In this document: piece by piece, positions 8,468 to 16,821 of the stretch | How positions within the stretch are numbered: the first letter of the stretch is position 1 | Layout: each line of letters opens with the position of its first letter | Source of the DNA: Streptomyces diacarni | GTDB taxonomy: Bacteria; Actinomycetota; Actinomycetes; Streptomycetales; Streptomycetaceae | DNA length: 64,000 bases | Reading direction: 5' to 3' | Assembly: GCF_003323715.1 (NCBI RefSeq) | Contig: NZ_QOIN01000047.1 | Span: forward strand, 62,001-126,000 | Translations under genes and position numbers: made by a program | The notes under the pieces: generated by a model | Databases searched by the model: none | What the model was told of the DNA's origin: nothing | The model's input: the letters and a program-made list of their open reading frames with translations, nothing else

Positions 8468-9088
8468 TCACCGCGCGCGGGCCAGCGCGTCCAGCAGCGC
8501 GGCCACCCGCTGCCCGGCCGCCTGGGGGCCGCCCGAGGTGAGCGCGGAGCCCAGGCCGCAGGCCACGGCTCCCGCCGCGATCCACTCCGGTGCGGTCTCG
8601 ACGGTCACCCCGCCGGTGGGGAGGAGCGGCGCCTGGGGCAGCGCGGCCCGCACGTCCGTGACCCACGAGGGTGCGACGGCGGAGGCGGGGAAGAGCTTGA
8701 GCGCGTCCGCGCCGTCCTCCAGGGCGCGGACGATCTCCGTGGGAGAGCCGACACCCGGGAACACCGGCACCCCGTACCGGTGACCGGTGCGCAGCACCTC
8801 CCGGTGGAGGCTCGGCGAGACGAGGAAGCGCGCGCCCGCCTCGATCGCCGCGCGTGCCGCGGTCTCGTCGAGGACGGATCCGGCGCCGAGGAGAGCGGTC
8901 GGGCGCGCCGCCGTCAGCTCGTCGAGGGCGCGGAGGGCCTGCGGGGTGGTGAGGGCCACCTCGACCGCGTGGAGTCCCGCGTCGAGCAGGGTGCCCGCCG
9001 CTGTGACGGCTTCGCCCGGTGTGGCCGTGCGGACGATGCCGAACGCGCGCTGCGCTGTGATGGCCTGGGTGGCTTCGTGGCGGTACAT
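8468..9088 (-). CDS. KDPG/KHG-type aldolase
   Basis: A 206-aa class I aldolase of the Eda family, which cleaves 2-keto-3-deoxy-6-phosphogluconate or 4-hydroxy-2-oxoglutarate to pyruvate and a second carbonyl product. It shows the FGIVR start of the barrel, Glu in AVEVALTTP, FPGVGSPTE, and the Schiff-base Lys in DALKLFPAS. The ATG was chosen at MYRHEAT because similarity begins there; AGGAG lies 14 nt upstream. No KDPG dehydratase or sugar kinase is adjacent, so the physiological substrate is open. Confidence 0.85.
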   Translation of the reverse strand: MYRHEATQAITAQRAFGIVRTATPGEAVTAAGTLLDAGLHAVEVALTTPQALRALDELTAARPTALLGAGSVLDETAARAAIEAGARFLVSPSLHREVLRTGHRYGVPVFPGVGSPTEIVRALEDGADALKLFPASAVAPSWVTDVRAALPQAPLLPTGGVTVETAPEWIAAGAVACGLGSALTSGGPQAAGQRVAALLDALARAR

Positions 9089-9163
9089 GCGGGTCGCTCT
9101 GCTCCTGGTCGCGCTGGTGCTGCCGCCACGACCCCTGCCCCTGATCCGCGAACCGACTCCTCC

Positions 9164-9235
9164 TTTTCCTCGGGAGGAGGACGGGTCTTTTCCTCGGGAG
9201 GAGGACGGGTCTTTCCCTCGGGAGGAGGGCAGGTT
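9164..9235. repeat. Three tandem 24-nt repeats with internal palindrome
   Basis: Two identical 24-nt units and a third with a few changes follow each other without spacers. Each carries the palindrome CCTCGGGAGG. They lie upstream of the aldolase start, between it and the DUF4307 gene, in a GC-rich 263-nt non-coding region that otherwise shows no gene. Confidence 0.85.
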
Positions 9236-9351
9236 TCTCAGGAGAACGACCGATCCCCGGGAGACGGCGGGGGCCGGCGGGCACAGCCCGGGGCCGGCGG
9301 GCACGGCCGGGTGCGGCCGAGAACGGCCGGAAGTGACCGGCGCGCGGCCGG

Positions 9352-9783
9352 TTACCTCTTCTCGCAGCCCAGCAGCTCGGCGCTGGTGGCGCGGGAGGTG
9401 GTCCGCACGGTGACGACCCTGTCGACGCGCGCGGTACCCGCGTCGAACGCCGCGGACCTGCGTCCGACCTCGGACCCGTTCTCCGCACGGGAGCGCAGCG
9501 TGCACACGCCTTCGGCGCCCTCGTCCTTGCGCACCTCCAGGTGCACTTCCACCGCGCTGTCGGAGACGACCTTGAACTTGATCACTTCGCCGCTGACGTC
9601 CTGCCCGGAGACGTAGGAGGCGCCGATCCAGCCGATGAGCGCCAGAAACAGGACACCGAGCACACCGCCGGTGACCTTCAGCCGACGGTCCGTGCGCGCG
9701 TCCGTACGGCCCACGCCCGTGCCGGAGCGCCCTGCGGTACGCCCGTAGCGCCCTTCCGGGGCCTTCTGGCTCAGATCGGCCAT
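9352..9783 (-). CDS. DUF4307 single-pass membrane protein
   Basis: A 143-aa protein with a basic cytoplasmic N-terminus, one transmembrane segment at about residues 38-60, and an extracytoplasmic C-terminal domain with two cysteines that could form a disulfide (CTLRSR and LLGCEK). The pattern fits DUF4307, which from memory is regularly found next to mca in actinobacteria. It is divergent from mca here. Biochemical role unknown. Confidence 0.85.
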   Translation of the reverse strand: MADLSQKAPEGRYGRTAGRSGTGVGRTDARTDRRLKVTGGVLGVLFLALIGWIGASYVSGQDVSGEVIKFKVVSDSAVEVHLEVRKDEGAEGVCTLRSRAENGSEVGRRSAAFDAGTARVDRVVTVRTTSRATSAELLGCEKR

Positions 9784-9912
9784 GGCGGCGGTTCCTCTCG
9801 GCGGCGCGGGGGATCGTACCGGGAATACATCACGGTCCTCGTTCGGTCACTATAGAAGCCGCCCGCACTACCGCTGACAGCGGGCCGATGGCCGACTTAC
9901 GAGGATTGAGTT

Positions 9913-10791
9913 GTGACTGAGCAACTGCGACTGATGGCCGTGCACGCGCACCCCGACGACGAGTCGAGCAAGGGCGCGGCCACCATGGCGAAGTACGTCG
10001 ACGAGGGGGTGGACGTGCTGGTCGCGACGTGCACCGGGGGAGAGCGTGGCTCCATCCTCAACCCGAAACTCCAGGGCGACACCTACGTCGAGGCGAACAT
10101 CCACGAGGTGCGCAGGAAGGAGATGGACGAGGCCAGGGAGATCCTGGGGGTGAAGCAGGCGTGGCTCGGTTTCGTCGACTCGGGGCTGCCCGAGGGCGAC
10201 CCGCTGCCGCCGCTGCCGGAGGGCTGCTTCGCCCTGGTCGAGGTGGACGAGGCGGCCGGCGCGCTGGTGCGGCTGATCCGCGAGTTCCGCCCGCAGGTGA
10301 TCACCACCTACGACGAGAACGGCGGCTACCCGCACCCCGACCACATCATGACCCACAAGATCACGATGGTCGCGTTCGAGCACGCCGCGGACACGGAGAA
10401 GTATCCGGAGGCGGAGTTCGGCGCACCCTGGCAGCCGCTGAAGGTCTACTACAACCAGGGCTTCAACCGGCAGCGCACCCTGGCGATGCACACCGCGATG
10501 ATCGAGCGCGGTCTGGAGTCGCCGTACACGCAGTGGCTGGAGCGCTGGGAGAAGATGAAGGTCAAGGAGCGCGAGCTCACCACGTTCGTGCCCTGCGGCG
10601 ACTTCTTCGAGATCCGGGACAAGGCGCTCATCGCGCACGCCACGCAGATCGACCCGGACGGCGGCTGGTTCCGCGTCCCGATGGACATCCAGCGGGAGGT
10701 CTGGCCGACCGAGGAGTACGAGCTGGCGAAGTCCCTCGTGGAGACCTCCCTCCCCGAGGACGACCTCTTCGCGGGGATCCGCGAGAATTGA
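9913..10791 (+). CDS. mca: Mycothiol S-conjugate amidase
   Basis: A zinc amidase that cleaves mycothiol S-conjugates so that the mercapturic acid can be exported, part of electrophile and antibiotic detoxification. The 292-aa protein has the AHPDDE zinc motif at residues 11-16 and a second zinc ligand region GGYPHPDH near residue 138. The length fits Mca rather than MshB, and the TYDENGGYPHPDHIMTHK context is typical of Mca. It ends 4 nt before a conserved small membrane-protein gene, probably an operon. Confidence 0.93.
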   Translation: MTEQLRLMAVHAHPDDESSKGAATMAKYVDEGVDVLVATCTGGERGSILNPKLQGDTYVEANIHEVRRKEMDEAREILGVKQAWLGFVDSGLPEGDPLPPLPEGCFALVEVDEAAGALVRLIREFRPQVITTYDENGGYPHPDHIMTHKITMVAFEHAADTEKYPEAEFGAPWQPLKVYYNQGFNRQRTLAMHTAMIERGLESPYTQWLERWEKMKVKERELTTFVPCGDFFEIRDKALIAHATQIDPDGGWFRVPMDIQREVWPTEEYELAKSLVETSLPEDDLFAGIREN

Positions 10792-10795
10792 CGGT

Positions 10796-11257
10796 ATGAG
10801 CCCGACGCAGACAACGCTCGTCCAGGTCCTTCCGCTGGCCAAGGACCTGGACGAGAACAAGGTGACTCCCGGCGTGCTCGGTTTCGTCGTCTTCGCGGTC
10901 ATCGGCCTGGCCGTGTGGCTGCTGATGAAGTCGATGAACAAGCACATGAACCGGGTGGACTTCGAGGAGCAGCCGGCGGCCGGGGGCGGCAGCGCCCCCG
11001 TCGGCGGACCGGACGGAGCCGGGGACGGCGGCACGCCCGGGGGGACGTCCAAGGACGTCGCCGAGGCGACCGACGCGGACGAAGCGGACGAGGACGCCGG
11101 GTCGAGCGAGAGCACGAAGACCGCGGTGGAGGAGAAGAAGACCGAGGTCACGGCCAGTGCAGCCGCCGCATCCTCCGCCCCGGCGTCTTCGTCCGCAGCC
11201 TCCACGGCGTCCACGGCAGCCTCGGCGTCCTCCTCGTCCGCCAAGTCGAAGGGCTGA
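10796..11257 (+). CDS. Small membrane protein with low-complexity tail, mca partner
   Basis: A 153-aa protein. The first 25 residues are hydrophilic, one transmembrane segment follows (about 28-46, GVLGFVVFAVIGLAVWLLM), then MKSMNKHMNRVDF and a long acidic and Ala/Ser-rich tail (residues 60-153). The anchor part is conserved downstream of mca in streptomycetes from memory; the tail is low complexity and probably disordered. Function unknown. Confidence 0.8.
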   Translation: MSPTQTTLVQVLPLAKDLDENKVTPGVLGFVVFAVIGLAVWLLMKSMNKHMNRVDFEEQPAAGGGSAPVGGPDGAGDGGTPGGTSKDVAEATDADEADEDAGSSESTKTAVEEKKTEVTASAAAASSAPASSSAASTASTAASASSSSAKSKG

Positions 11258-11368
11258 CGACCGCACCGGCCACGCAACGGCCCCGCACCGGCCCCGTGCC
11301 GCCTCCGCCGCCCCGGACACGGCCCTCCGACTCCCCCACACCCCTCCGACTTCCGTCTGGAGAACGAC

Positions 11369-12025
11369 ATGCTGTTCGGCAGGTTCAAAAACCGCGTCCC
11401 CACCCCGGAGGAGGCCCTGCAGGGCCGTCCTGAGCCGGAGTTCGCCGTGCCCGAGCGGCACACCGTACTGGGCACGGCGTTGCAGGGCCCGTACCCGGAG
11501 GGCCTGGAGGTAGCCGACTTCGGCATGGGCTGCTTCTGGGGCGCCGAGCGGGTCTTCTGGACGACGGACGGCGTCTGGACGACCCTCGTCGGCTACCAGG
11601 GCGGGTCCACACCGCACCCCACGTACGAGGAGGTCTGCTCGGGCCTCACGGGACACGCCGAGGTCGTCCGCGTGGTCTTCGACCCGGCGAAGGTCTCCTA
11701 CGAGACGCTCCTCAAGCGCTTCTGGGAGGCGCACGACCCGACCCAGGGCTTCCGCCAGGGCAACGACTCGGGCACCCAGTACCGCTCGGCTGTCTACACC
11801 CACTCCGCCGCGCAGGCGAGCGCGGCGGAGGCGTCCAGGGGCGCGTACCAGCAGGTCCTCAGCGCCTCCGGGCACGGAGAGATCACCACGGAGATCCTCT
11901 CCGCCGAGGACCGCCCCTTCTACCCGGCCGAGGGCTACCACCAGCAGTATCTCGACAAGAATCCGGCCGGTTACTGCGGCATCGGCGGCACGGGCGTGAG
12001 CTGCCCGGTGGGGCTGGCCTCGTAG
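11369..12025 (+). CDS. msrA: Peptide-methionine (S)-S-oxide reductase
   Basis: Reduces methionine-S-sulfoxide in proteins and free form. The 218-aa protein has the catalytic GCFWG motif (Cys about 55), the [23 protein letters not shown] core and the [18 protein letters not shown] region. Two C-terminal cysteine contexts (GYCGIGG and VSCPVGL) are probably the resolving residues. GGAGA lies 8 nt before the ATG. A 110-nt gap separates it from the preceding gene, and a bulged hairpin follows the stop. Confidence 0.94.
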   Translation: MLFGRFKNRVPTPEEALQGRPEPEFAVPERHTVLGTALQGPYPEGLEVADFGMGCFWGAERVFWTTDGVWTTLVGYQGGSTPHPTYEEVCSGLTGHAEVVRVVFDPAKVSYETLLKRFWEAHDPTQGFRQGNDSGTQYRSAVYTHSAAQASAAEASRGAYQQVLSASGHGEITTEILSAEDRPFYPAEGYHQQYLDKNPAGYCGIGGTGVSCPVGLAS

Positions 12026-12066
12026 GAGGAGCCGCGCACGCCTGGCGAGGTCGTCGGCCTCGTGGC

Positions 12067-12101
12067 GAACCCGCCCCCGTTCGGTTGTGAGCGGGGGCGT
12101 T
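12067..12101 (+). terminator. Hairpin downstream of msrA
   Basis: GAAC-GCCCCC pairs with GGGGGC-GTTC across a small bulge, with a loop of about 14 nt. It lies 42 nt after the msrA stop and is followed by a T/C-containing stretch. Confidence 0.6.
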
Positions 12102-12120
12102 CGTCGTCCGCGCAAGACCC

Positions 12121-12273
12121 GTGGGGCGCTCGTGGGGCGCTCGTGGGGCGCTCGTGGGCGTGGACGAGGCCGAAAGTCGTCCACCAGGCCGCACGCGCCG
12201 CCGCCCACCTGAAGCACGCCCACCTGGAGCACGCCGATGAAGCACGCCGGCTGGAGCACGCCGGCTGGAGCGC
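12121..12273. repeat. Two short tandem-repeat tracts
   Basis: The first tract (12121-12159) holds three exact copies of GTGGGGCGCTC and a partial fourth. The second (12205-12273) holds five imperfect 12-15 nt copies built on CTGGAGCACGCC. Both are in the 292-nt non-coding stretch between msrA and the convergent membrane-protein gene. Confidence 0.75.
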
Positions 12274-12317
12274 CCCCGTCCCGGCCTCTTTCGCCCGTCC
12301 CGGGGCTCTCAGCCGTC

Positions 12318-13991
12318 TTACGGCCCGGCGGCCCGGGCCCTCGGCCGTGCGGGACTCGTCGGCCGCATAGGGCCGGCCGGCCGTGAGAGATCCGTCGGCC
12401 CGTGGGGAGTGTCGGCGCGGGGTGGGACGGCGACGCGCCAGCCGGGGTTGTAGGTGTGGGGCACCGGGTGGAGGTGCCAGTCGGCTGCCTCGGCCCAGGC
12501 GGGCAGCGGCGCTCTCCGGAGCACGAGCGCATGGGGCGTGCGCCCCTGGGCGGGGCGGCAGCCGGCGGTGTGGGCCACCGGGATGGTGGAGCTGTTGCCG
12601 CCGAGTACGCAGGGAGGGCGTACGCCGTGGGCGCGCAGCACTTCCCCGATGCGCTGCCAGTCGTGGCGGGCCGCCGCCTGGATGCCGGAGTGGAGGCCCA
12701 ACTGCTGGAGCTGGAGGGCGAGGTGGAGGGCGGCGAGGGCACCGCCGCCCAGCCGGACGAGTACCCGTGCGCGCCGTGCTCCGCGAGCGCGGGCCCACCG
12801 CACGGCGCGGAGGGCGCCGAGCGCGGCGACGGGGGCCAGCAGCCCGTAGGCGGGCAGCAGGAAGCGGGGTGCCGCGTACTCCATGAGGAAGAGGTACGGC
12901 AGGGCGACGGCGGCTGCGGCCGCCAGCGGAAGCACCGCCGAAGCGGTGCGCCCCTGCGCGCGTGCCGCACGGAGGCCGAGCACCAGCAGCGGGGGGATCA
13001 GCAGCCACCATCCGGCGTTCGCCCACTCGATCGCCGCACCGTCGCACGGGCGGCACAGCAGGGGCCCGTCCAGCGCGGCGGCGTGTGCCCTCAGGGTGTC
13101 GAGAGTGAGGCGCGGGCTCATGCCGCCCTGGATCTCGCTCGCGGCGCGCACGCGTCGCAGCACACCGCCGAAGCGGAGCGACGCCTCCACGGCCCAGGGC
13201 AGCAGCCCGGCAGCGAGGCCGCAGGCGAGGGCGAGCGCGGTCCGCGTCCGGACGCGCGGGGGCGGTCGGCGGCCGCCCAGCGCGGCGGTGAACAGCACGA
13301 GCGCGGGCCACACCGCGTCGTTGGGGCGCATCAGGGCGGCGAGGGCGAGCGCGGCGGCCGCACCCGCGCGGGTCCGTCCCGTGGCCGGGCGGCGGAGGAA
13401 ACAGCCGACGGCGGCCACCAGGCCCGTGGCCACGTAGTGGTTGGGCATCGCCGCGCCCGCGTAGAAGAGCGCGATCCACACGCTGCCGTAGAGCGCGGCG
13501 GCGAGCGGCACGGTCCCGCGCCCAGCGAACCTGCCCAGCCAGGGCAGGTAGCCGAGGAAGAGGGAGAGCGACGCGGTCAGCGTCAGGTAGCAGCGCAGCA
13601 GCACGACCGAGTCGCTGAACGCCGCGACGGGTGCGAGGAGCGCGGGGACGCCGCGGGTGCGGGGGGCGCTGAAGGGCGTCTCGGGCCCGTAGGGCGCGAA
13701 GCGGCTCGTGTAGACGAGTTCGTCCCAGCCGAGCGGCAGCCCTGGGTGGACGACGGTGAGCGAGAGCAGTCCGAAGGCGCCGCACACCCCGGCGAGCCAC
13801 CAGCGTTCGTCCCGCCACCACGGGCGCCGCTCGACGGTCCGCTGCGCGGGCCCGGCGGCGGGCGCGGGGTACCGGGCGGCCGGTGCGGGGCGTTCGGCGG
13901 CCGGTGCGGGAGGCCCGGCGGCCGGTGCCGCGTATCCGGACGTCCGTGCCGCCCGCCCCGCACTCCGTGCAGAAGATGACATACGCGGCAT
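12318..13991 (-). CDS. Polytopic membrane glycosyltransferase-like protein
   Basis: A 557-aa membrane protein with a Pro/Ala-rich N-terminal 55 residues, about nine to eleven hydrophobic segments between residues 65 and 430, and a soluble C-terminal part. An acidic loop after the first membrane segment (GLPLGWDELVYTSRF, near residue 85) is where GT-C enzymes such as the GT39/ArnT group keep their catalytic Asp/Glu. It may therefore use polyprenyl-phosphate sugars at the outer membrane face, but no acceptor can be named. The last 60 residues are low complexity. It is divergent from the restriction-enzyme gene. Confidence 0.75.
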   Translation of the reverse strand: MPRMSSSARSAGRAARTSGYAAPAAGPPAPAAERPAPAARYPAPAAGPAQRTVERRPWWRDERWWLAGVCGAFGLLSLTVVHPGLPLGWDELVYTSRFAPYGPETPFSAPRTRGVPALLAPVAAFSDSVVLLRCYLTLTASLSLFLGYLPWLGRFAGRGTVPLAAALYGSVWIALFYAGAAMPNHYVATGLVAAVGCFLRRPATGRTRAGAAAALALAALMRPNDAVWPALVLFTAALGGRRPPPRVRTRTALALACGLAAGLLPWAVEASLRFGGVLRRVRAASEIQGGMSPRLTLDTLRAHAAALDGPLLCRPCDGAAIEWANAGWWLLIPPLLVLGLRAARAQGRTASAVLPLAAAAAVALPYLFLMEYAAPRFLLPAYGLLAPVAALGALRAVRWARARGARRARVLVRLGGGALAALHLALQLQQLGLHSGIQAAARHDWQRIGEVLRAHGVRPPCVLGGNSSTIPVAHTAGCRPAQGRTPHALVLRRAPLPAWAEAADWHLHPVPHTYNPGWRVAVPPRADTPHGPTDLSRPAGPMRPTSPARPRARAAGP

Positions 13992-14223
13992 CCTGGCGCC
14001 GCGGGGCGGAAACCCCGTGGAGGCCGGCGCCTGCCGCGCGCCGGGCCGCGCAGCCGGACCCTGCGGTCGCGTTGGCGAACGGGCCTGGCTCGACGAGCGT
14101 CTCGAAGGAGAGAGTGGAGCCCATCCCTTCGTGTGCAGGTGCGATCAACAGGAGGCTATCGAGGGGGTGTCGGCCCGGACAATGGCCGTCGTGTCACAGC
14201 CGCACACGCCCTACAGTGCACGC

Positions 14224-15111
14224 ATGGACTGGGTGGCACGCGTCGGCAACCTCCGGCAGTGGACGCAGAAGGGCGAACGGGCGCCGCACAAACCGCTGTT
14301 GCTGCTGTACGCGCTCGGCCGCCAGCAGACCGACCCCGACGGCGGGCTCCGTTACACGGAGGTCGAGCGCGACGTGGCACGCCTGCTGCGGGAGTACGGC
14401 CCGCCGCGCGACACGTCGCCGGGCTACCCGTTCCACCACCTGGTGAGCGACGGCGTGTGGGAGGTCCGCACGGACACGGGAGGCGACAGCCCCGGATCGC
14501 AGGTCGGGCGGTTGCGGGCCAGCGGTGCGACGGGGCGGCTGGCGCCCGGCCTGCGCGCGGCCCTGGCCGAGGATCCCGGACTGCTGTCCACTCTCGCCCA
14601 CACCCTGCTCGACCTGCACTTTCCGCCCTCGCTGCACGAGGACGTCGCCGCGGACGCCGGGCTGGATCTGGACGTGGCGGACCTGGCGCGGGTCGCCGTG
14701 CGCCGCCTGGTCCGCGACCCGGTGCGCGCGGCCCGGCTCCGCGCCGAGGTCATGTCGGCGTACGGGAACCGCTGCGCGTTCTGCGGGTTCGACGGCGCGC
14801 TGGGGCCGCGCCCGCGTCCGGTGGGGCTGGAGGCGGCGCATGTGCGCTGGTGGGCCTTCGACGGGCCCGACGACCTCTCGAACGCCCTGTGCCTGTGCGC
14901 CCTCCACCACAAGCTGTTCGACCGTGGTGTCCTCGGCCTGGACGGCGGCCTGCGCATCACCGTCTCCCGCCACTTCACGGGCACCGGCACGGCGGCCCGT
15001 CTCCAGGTCCTCGACCTCGCCGACCGTCCGATGGCTCCTCCCGCCGGCGGCGCCCCTCCGGTCGCGGTCAGGCACACCGCCTGGCACACGGCCCAGGTCT
15101 TCCGCGGCTGA
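14224..15111 (+). CDS. Type IV HNH restriction endonuclease with phosphorothioate-DNA-binding (SBD) domain
   Basis: A 295-aa protein. The N-terminal part (MDWVARVGNLRQWTQKGERAPHKPLLLLYAL and GYPFHHLVSDGVWEVRTDTG) resembles the sulfur-binding domain of the ScoMcrA/SprMcrA group, which recognises phosphorothioated DNA. The C-terminal part is an HNH nuclease with a CAFCGFDG zinc knuckle, the EAAHVRWWAFDGPDDLSNAL stretch and the CALHHKLFDRG helix. The predicted role is to cut foreign DNA carrying Dnd-type modification. A TACAGT hexamer ends 6 nt before this ATG, suggesting a leaderless start; in-frame ATG and GTG codons 33-42 nt upstream are alternatives. No dnd genes are in the window. Confidence 0.87.
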   Translation: MDWVARVGNLRQWTQKGERAPHKPLLLLYALGRQQTDPDGGLRYTEVERDVARLLREYGPPRDTSPGYPFHHLVSDGVWEVRTDTGGDSPGSQVGRLRASGATGRLAPGLRAALAEDPGLLSTLAHTLLDLHFPPSLHEDVAADAGLDLDVADLARVAVRRLVRDPVRAARLRAEVMSAYGNRCAFCGFDGALGPRPRPVGLEAAHVRWWAFDGPDDLSNALCLCALHHKLFDRGVLGLDGGLRITVSRHFTGTGTAARLQVLDLADRPMAPPAGGAPPVAVRHTAWHTAQVFRG

Positions 15112-15163
15112 CCGGCAGGGAAGGGGGGCGAGACCGCCGTCGGTCGGGCCGCCCGCGCGGGCG

Positions 15164-15541
15164 TCAGTCCGCCGCGCCCCACTCCCACAGAGCTTGCAGC
15201 ACGGGCCCCAGCGCCTGCCCGCGGGCTGTGAGCCGGTAGCTGACGGTGGTGGGCCAGCCCGGTGCCCGGTCCCGGTGAACGACCCCCGTGGCGGCGAGCC
15301 GGTGGAGACGGTCGGTGAGGACCTTGTCCGACAGGTCTGGCAGCGCGGCGGCCAGCTCCCCGAACGTGTGCGTGCCGCGCAGCAGTTCGCGTATCACCAG
15401 CGTCGTCCAGCGGCCCCGCAGCGCGTCAAGGGCGACCTCGACGGGGCAGCCGGGCGTCGGGGCCGCGGCGCGGGCCAGCGGATCGTCGGGCAGGCCGGGC
15501 CGCGCGGGGCCCGGCCCGGCACTGACCGTTGGGTAAGCCAC
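15164..15541 (-). CDS. HxlR-family transcriptional regulator
   Basis: A 125-aa winged-helix protein of the HxlR family. It shows CPVEVALDALRGRWTTLVIREL at about residues 32-53, the HTH around TFGELAAALPDLSDKVLTDRL and the wing (VSYRLTARGQAL) near the C-terminus. It is divergent from the SnoaL-like gene and probably controls it. The single N-terminal Cys in the usual HxlR position could be redox-sensitive, but that is inference. Confidence 0.88.
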   Translation of the reverse strand: MAYPTVSAGPGPARPGLPDDPLARAAAPTPGCPVEVALDALRGRWTTLVIRELLRGTHTFGELAAALPDLSDKVLTDRLHRLAATGVVHRDRAPGWPTTVSYRLTARGQALGPVLQALWEWGAAD

Positions 15542-15618
15542 GTGCGGGGGTCCTAACGTCAGTTCTCGTCCTTACGCGCCGAGCCTACGGCGCCTCTCCG
15601 CCCTCTCGGAGGTCCCGC

Positions 15619-16101
15619 GTGAACAGCAGTTCCCTCCCCCTTGCCCGTGAAGCCGCGGACGTACCTGCGGTGTTCGCGACACGGTTCAACAGCGGAAGCG
15701 CCGAGGCGGTGGCCCAGATGTACGAGCCGGGCGCGGTGTTCGTCTCCCCCGACGGCACCGTGGCCGACACCCCGCGGGCTGTGGCCCGCGCGAACGCGGA
15801 CTTCCTCGCGCTCGGTCTGCCGCTGAGCGTGCGCCCCCGGCACACCTACGTCGCCGACGAGGTGGCCCTGCTGATCGTCGACTGGGAGATCGACGGCACC
15901 GGGCCTGACGGCGCCCGCGTCCACCTGAGGGGAACGGCCACCGACGTCGCCCGGCGCGGGGCCGACGGCCACTGGCGGTACGTGATCGACCGCCCGGCCG
16001 GCAACGACACCGTCCAGCGGACGCCCGACGAGCCCAGCGCGTCGCCGCCTGCCGGGGCCGGCAGTCCCCGAGCGGTGCCGTCGGGCCGCCGGATAGCGTG
16101 A
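15619..16101 (+). CDS. SnoaL-like / DUF4440 (NTF2-fold) protein
   Basis: A 160-aa protein whose first 120 residues fit the NTF2-like fold of SnoaL/YybH proteins (FATRFNSGSAEAVAQMYEPGAVFVSPDG, later ADEVALLIVDWEIDG and GHWRYVIDRPAG). Such proteins are ketosteroid-isomerase relatives with varied or unknown activity. The C-terminal 35 residues are Pro/Ser/Arg-rich and look disordered. GGAGG 6 nt upstream supports the GTG. Its stop is 95 nt before the thioesterase start, so the two are probably co-transcribed. Confidence 0.8.
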   Translation: MNSSSLPLAREAADVPAVFATRFNSGSAEAVAQMYEPGAVFVSPDGTVADTPRAVARANADFLALGLPLSVRPRHTYVADEVALLIVDWEIDGTGPDGARVHLRGTATDVARRGADGHWRYVIDRPAGNDTVQRTPDEPSASPPAGAGSPRAVPSGRRIA

Positions 16102-16196
16102 CCGGTGTTGCCGCGCCGCCCGCCGCGGGCGCGTGCCCGACGAGCAGGGCGGTGGCGAGTCCGCCCAGACGAGTCGCCCACGAGACGGAGAAGACC

Positions 16197-16640
16197 GTGT
16201 CACAAGACCAGCCCGCAGCCGATCCGTGCACCGTCCCGGTGACGGTACGGGGCTACGAGACCGACACCCAGGGACATGTGAACCAGGCCGTGTACCTCCA
16301 GTACGGCGAGCACGCGCGCTGGTCGGCGCTGAGAGCGGCCGGTATCGAACAGGCCGCCATGGTGGCCCGGGGTGTGGGGCCCGTCGTGCTGGAGCAGACG
16401 GTGCGGTACCTGCGGGAGCTGCACGCGGGTGACGAGGTGACGGTCAGCTGCGCCTTCGAGTGGGGCCCGGGCAAGACCTTCCGCATGCGCCAGCTCATCC
16501 GCAGGGCCGACGGCACACTCGCCGCGGAGCTGACCGGCGTCGGCGGGGTGATGGATCTGCGGGCGCGCCGCCTGGTGGCGGACCCCGGCGCGGCGCTGCG
16601 TGAGCTGGCGACCGACCCGAAGGTACTGGGCCTGGCGTAA
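16197..16640 (+). CDS. Acyl-CoA thioesterase, 4-hydroxybenzoyl-CoA thioesterase-like hotdog fold
   Basis: A 147-aa single-hotdog protein with the motif RGYETDTQGHVNQAVYLQYGEHAR, where the Asp/Gln and Asn after the GH dipeptide are the usual thioesterase site, and a central FEWGPGKTFRM strand. It hydrolyses acyl-CoA thioesters of unknown chain. The GTG start has GGAGA 7 nt upstream. It converges on the L,D-transpeptidase gene across a strong hairpin. Confidence 0.85.
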   Translation: MSQDQPAADPCTVPVTVRGYETDTQGHVNQAVYLQYGEHARWSALRAAGIEQAAMVARGVGPVVLEQTVRYLRELHAGDEVTVSCAFEWGPGKTFRMRQLIRRADGTLAAELTGVGGVMDLRARRLVADPGAALRELATDPKVLGLA

Positions 16641-16741
16641 CGACGCCCCTCCGCCTCCTGCCCTCTCGCCCCTTCTCTTCCCTCCTGGCCTTCTGGGCCT
16701 CTCCCGCCCGCGGCCCCGGAGGCAGGGGGCGCCATACGGCG

Positions 16742-16774
16742 ACGAGGGTGGCCCCTGCCCGGGGCCACCCTCGT
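16742..16774. terminator. Perfect 14-bp hairpin between thioesterase and L,D-transpeptidase genes
   Basis: ACGAGGGTGGCCCC pairs exactly with GGGGCCACCCTCGT around the loop TGCCC. It lies between convergent genes and should terminate both. Confidence 0.85.
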
Positions 16775-16821
16775 GGGTGCCGAAGCTCAGCCGGCGCGGT
16801 GCTCGCCGCCGGCCTGCGGCG

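Noticed and set aside
10628-12970. A 780-codon minus-strand frame over mca, msrA and the small membrane-protein gene
   Set aside because: Antisense to well-supported genes and without recognisable domains.
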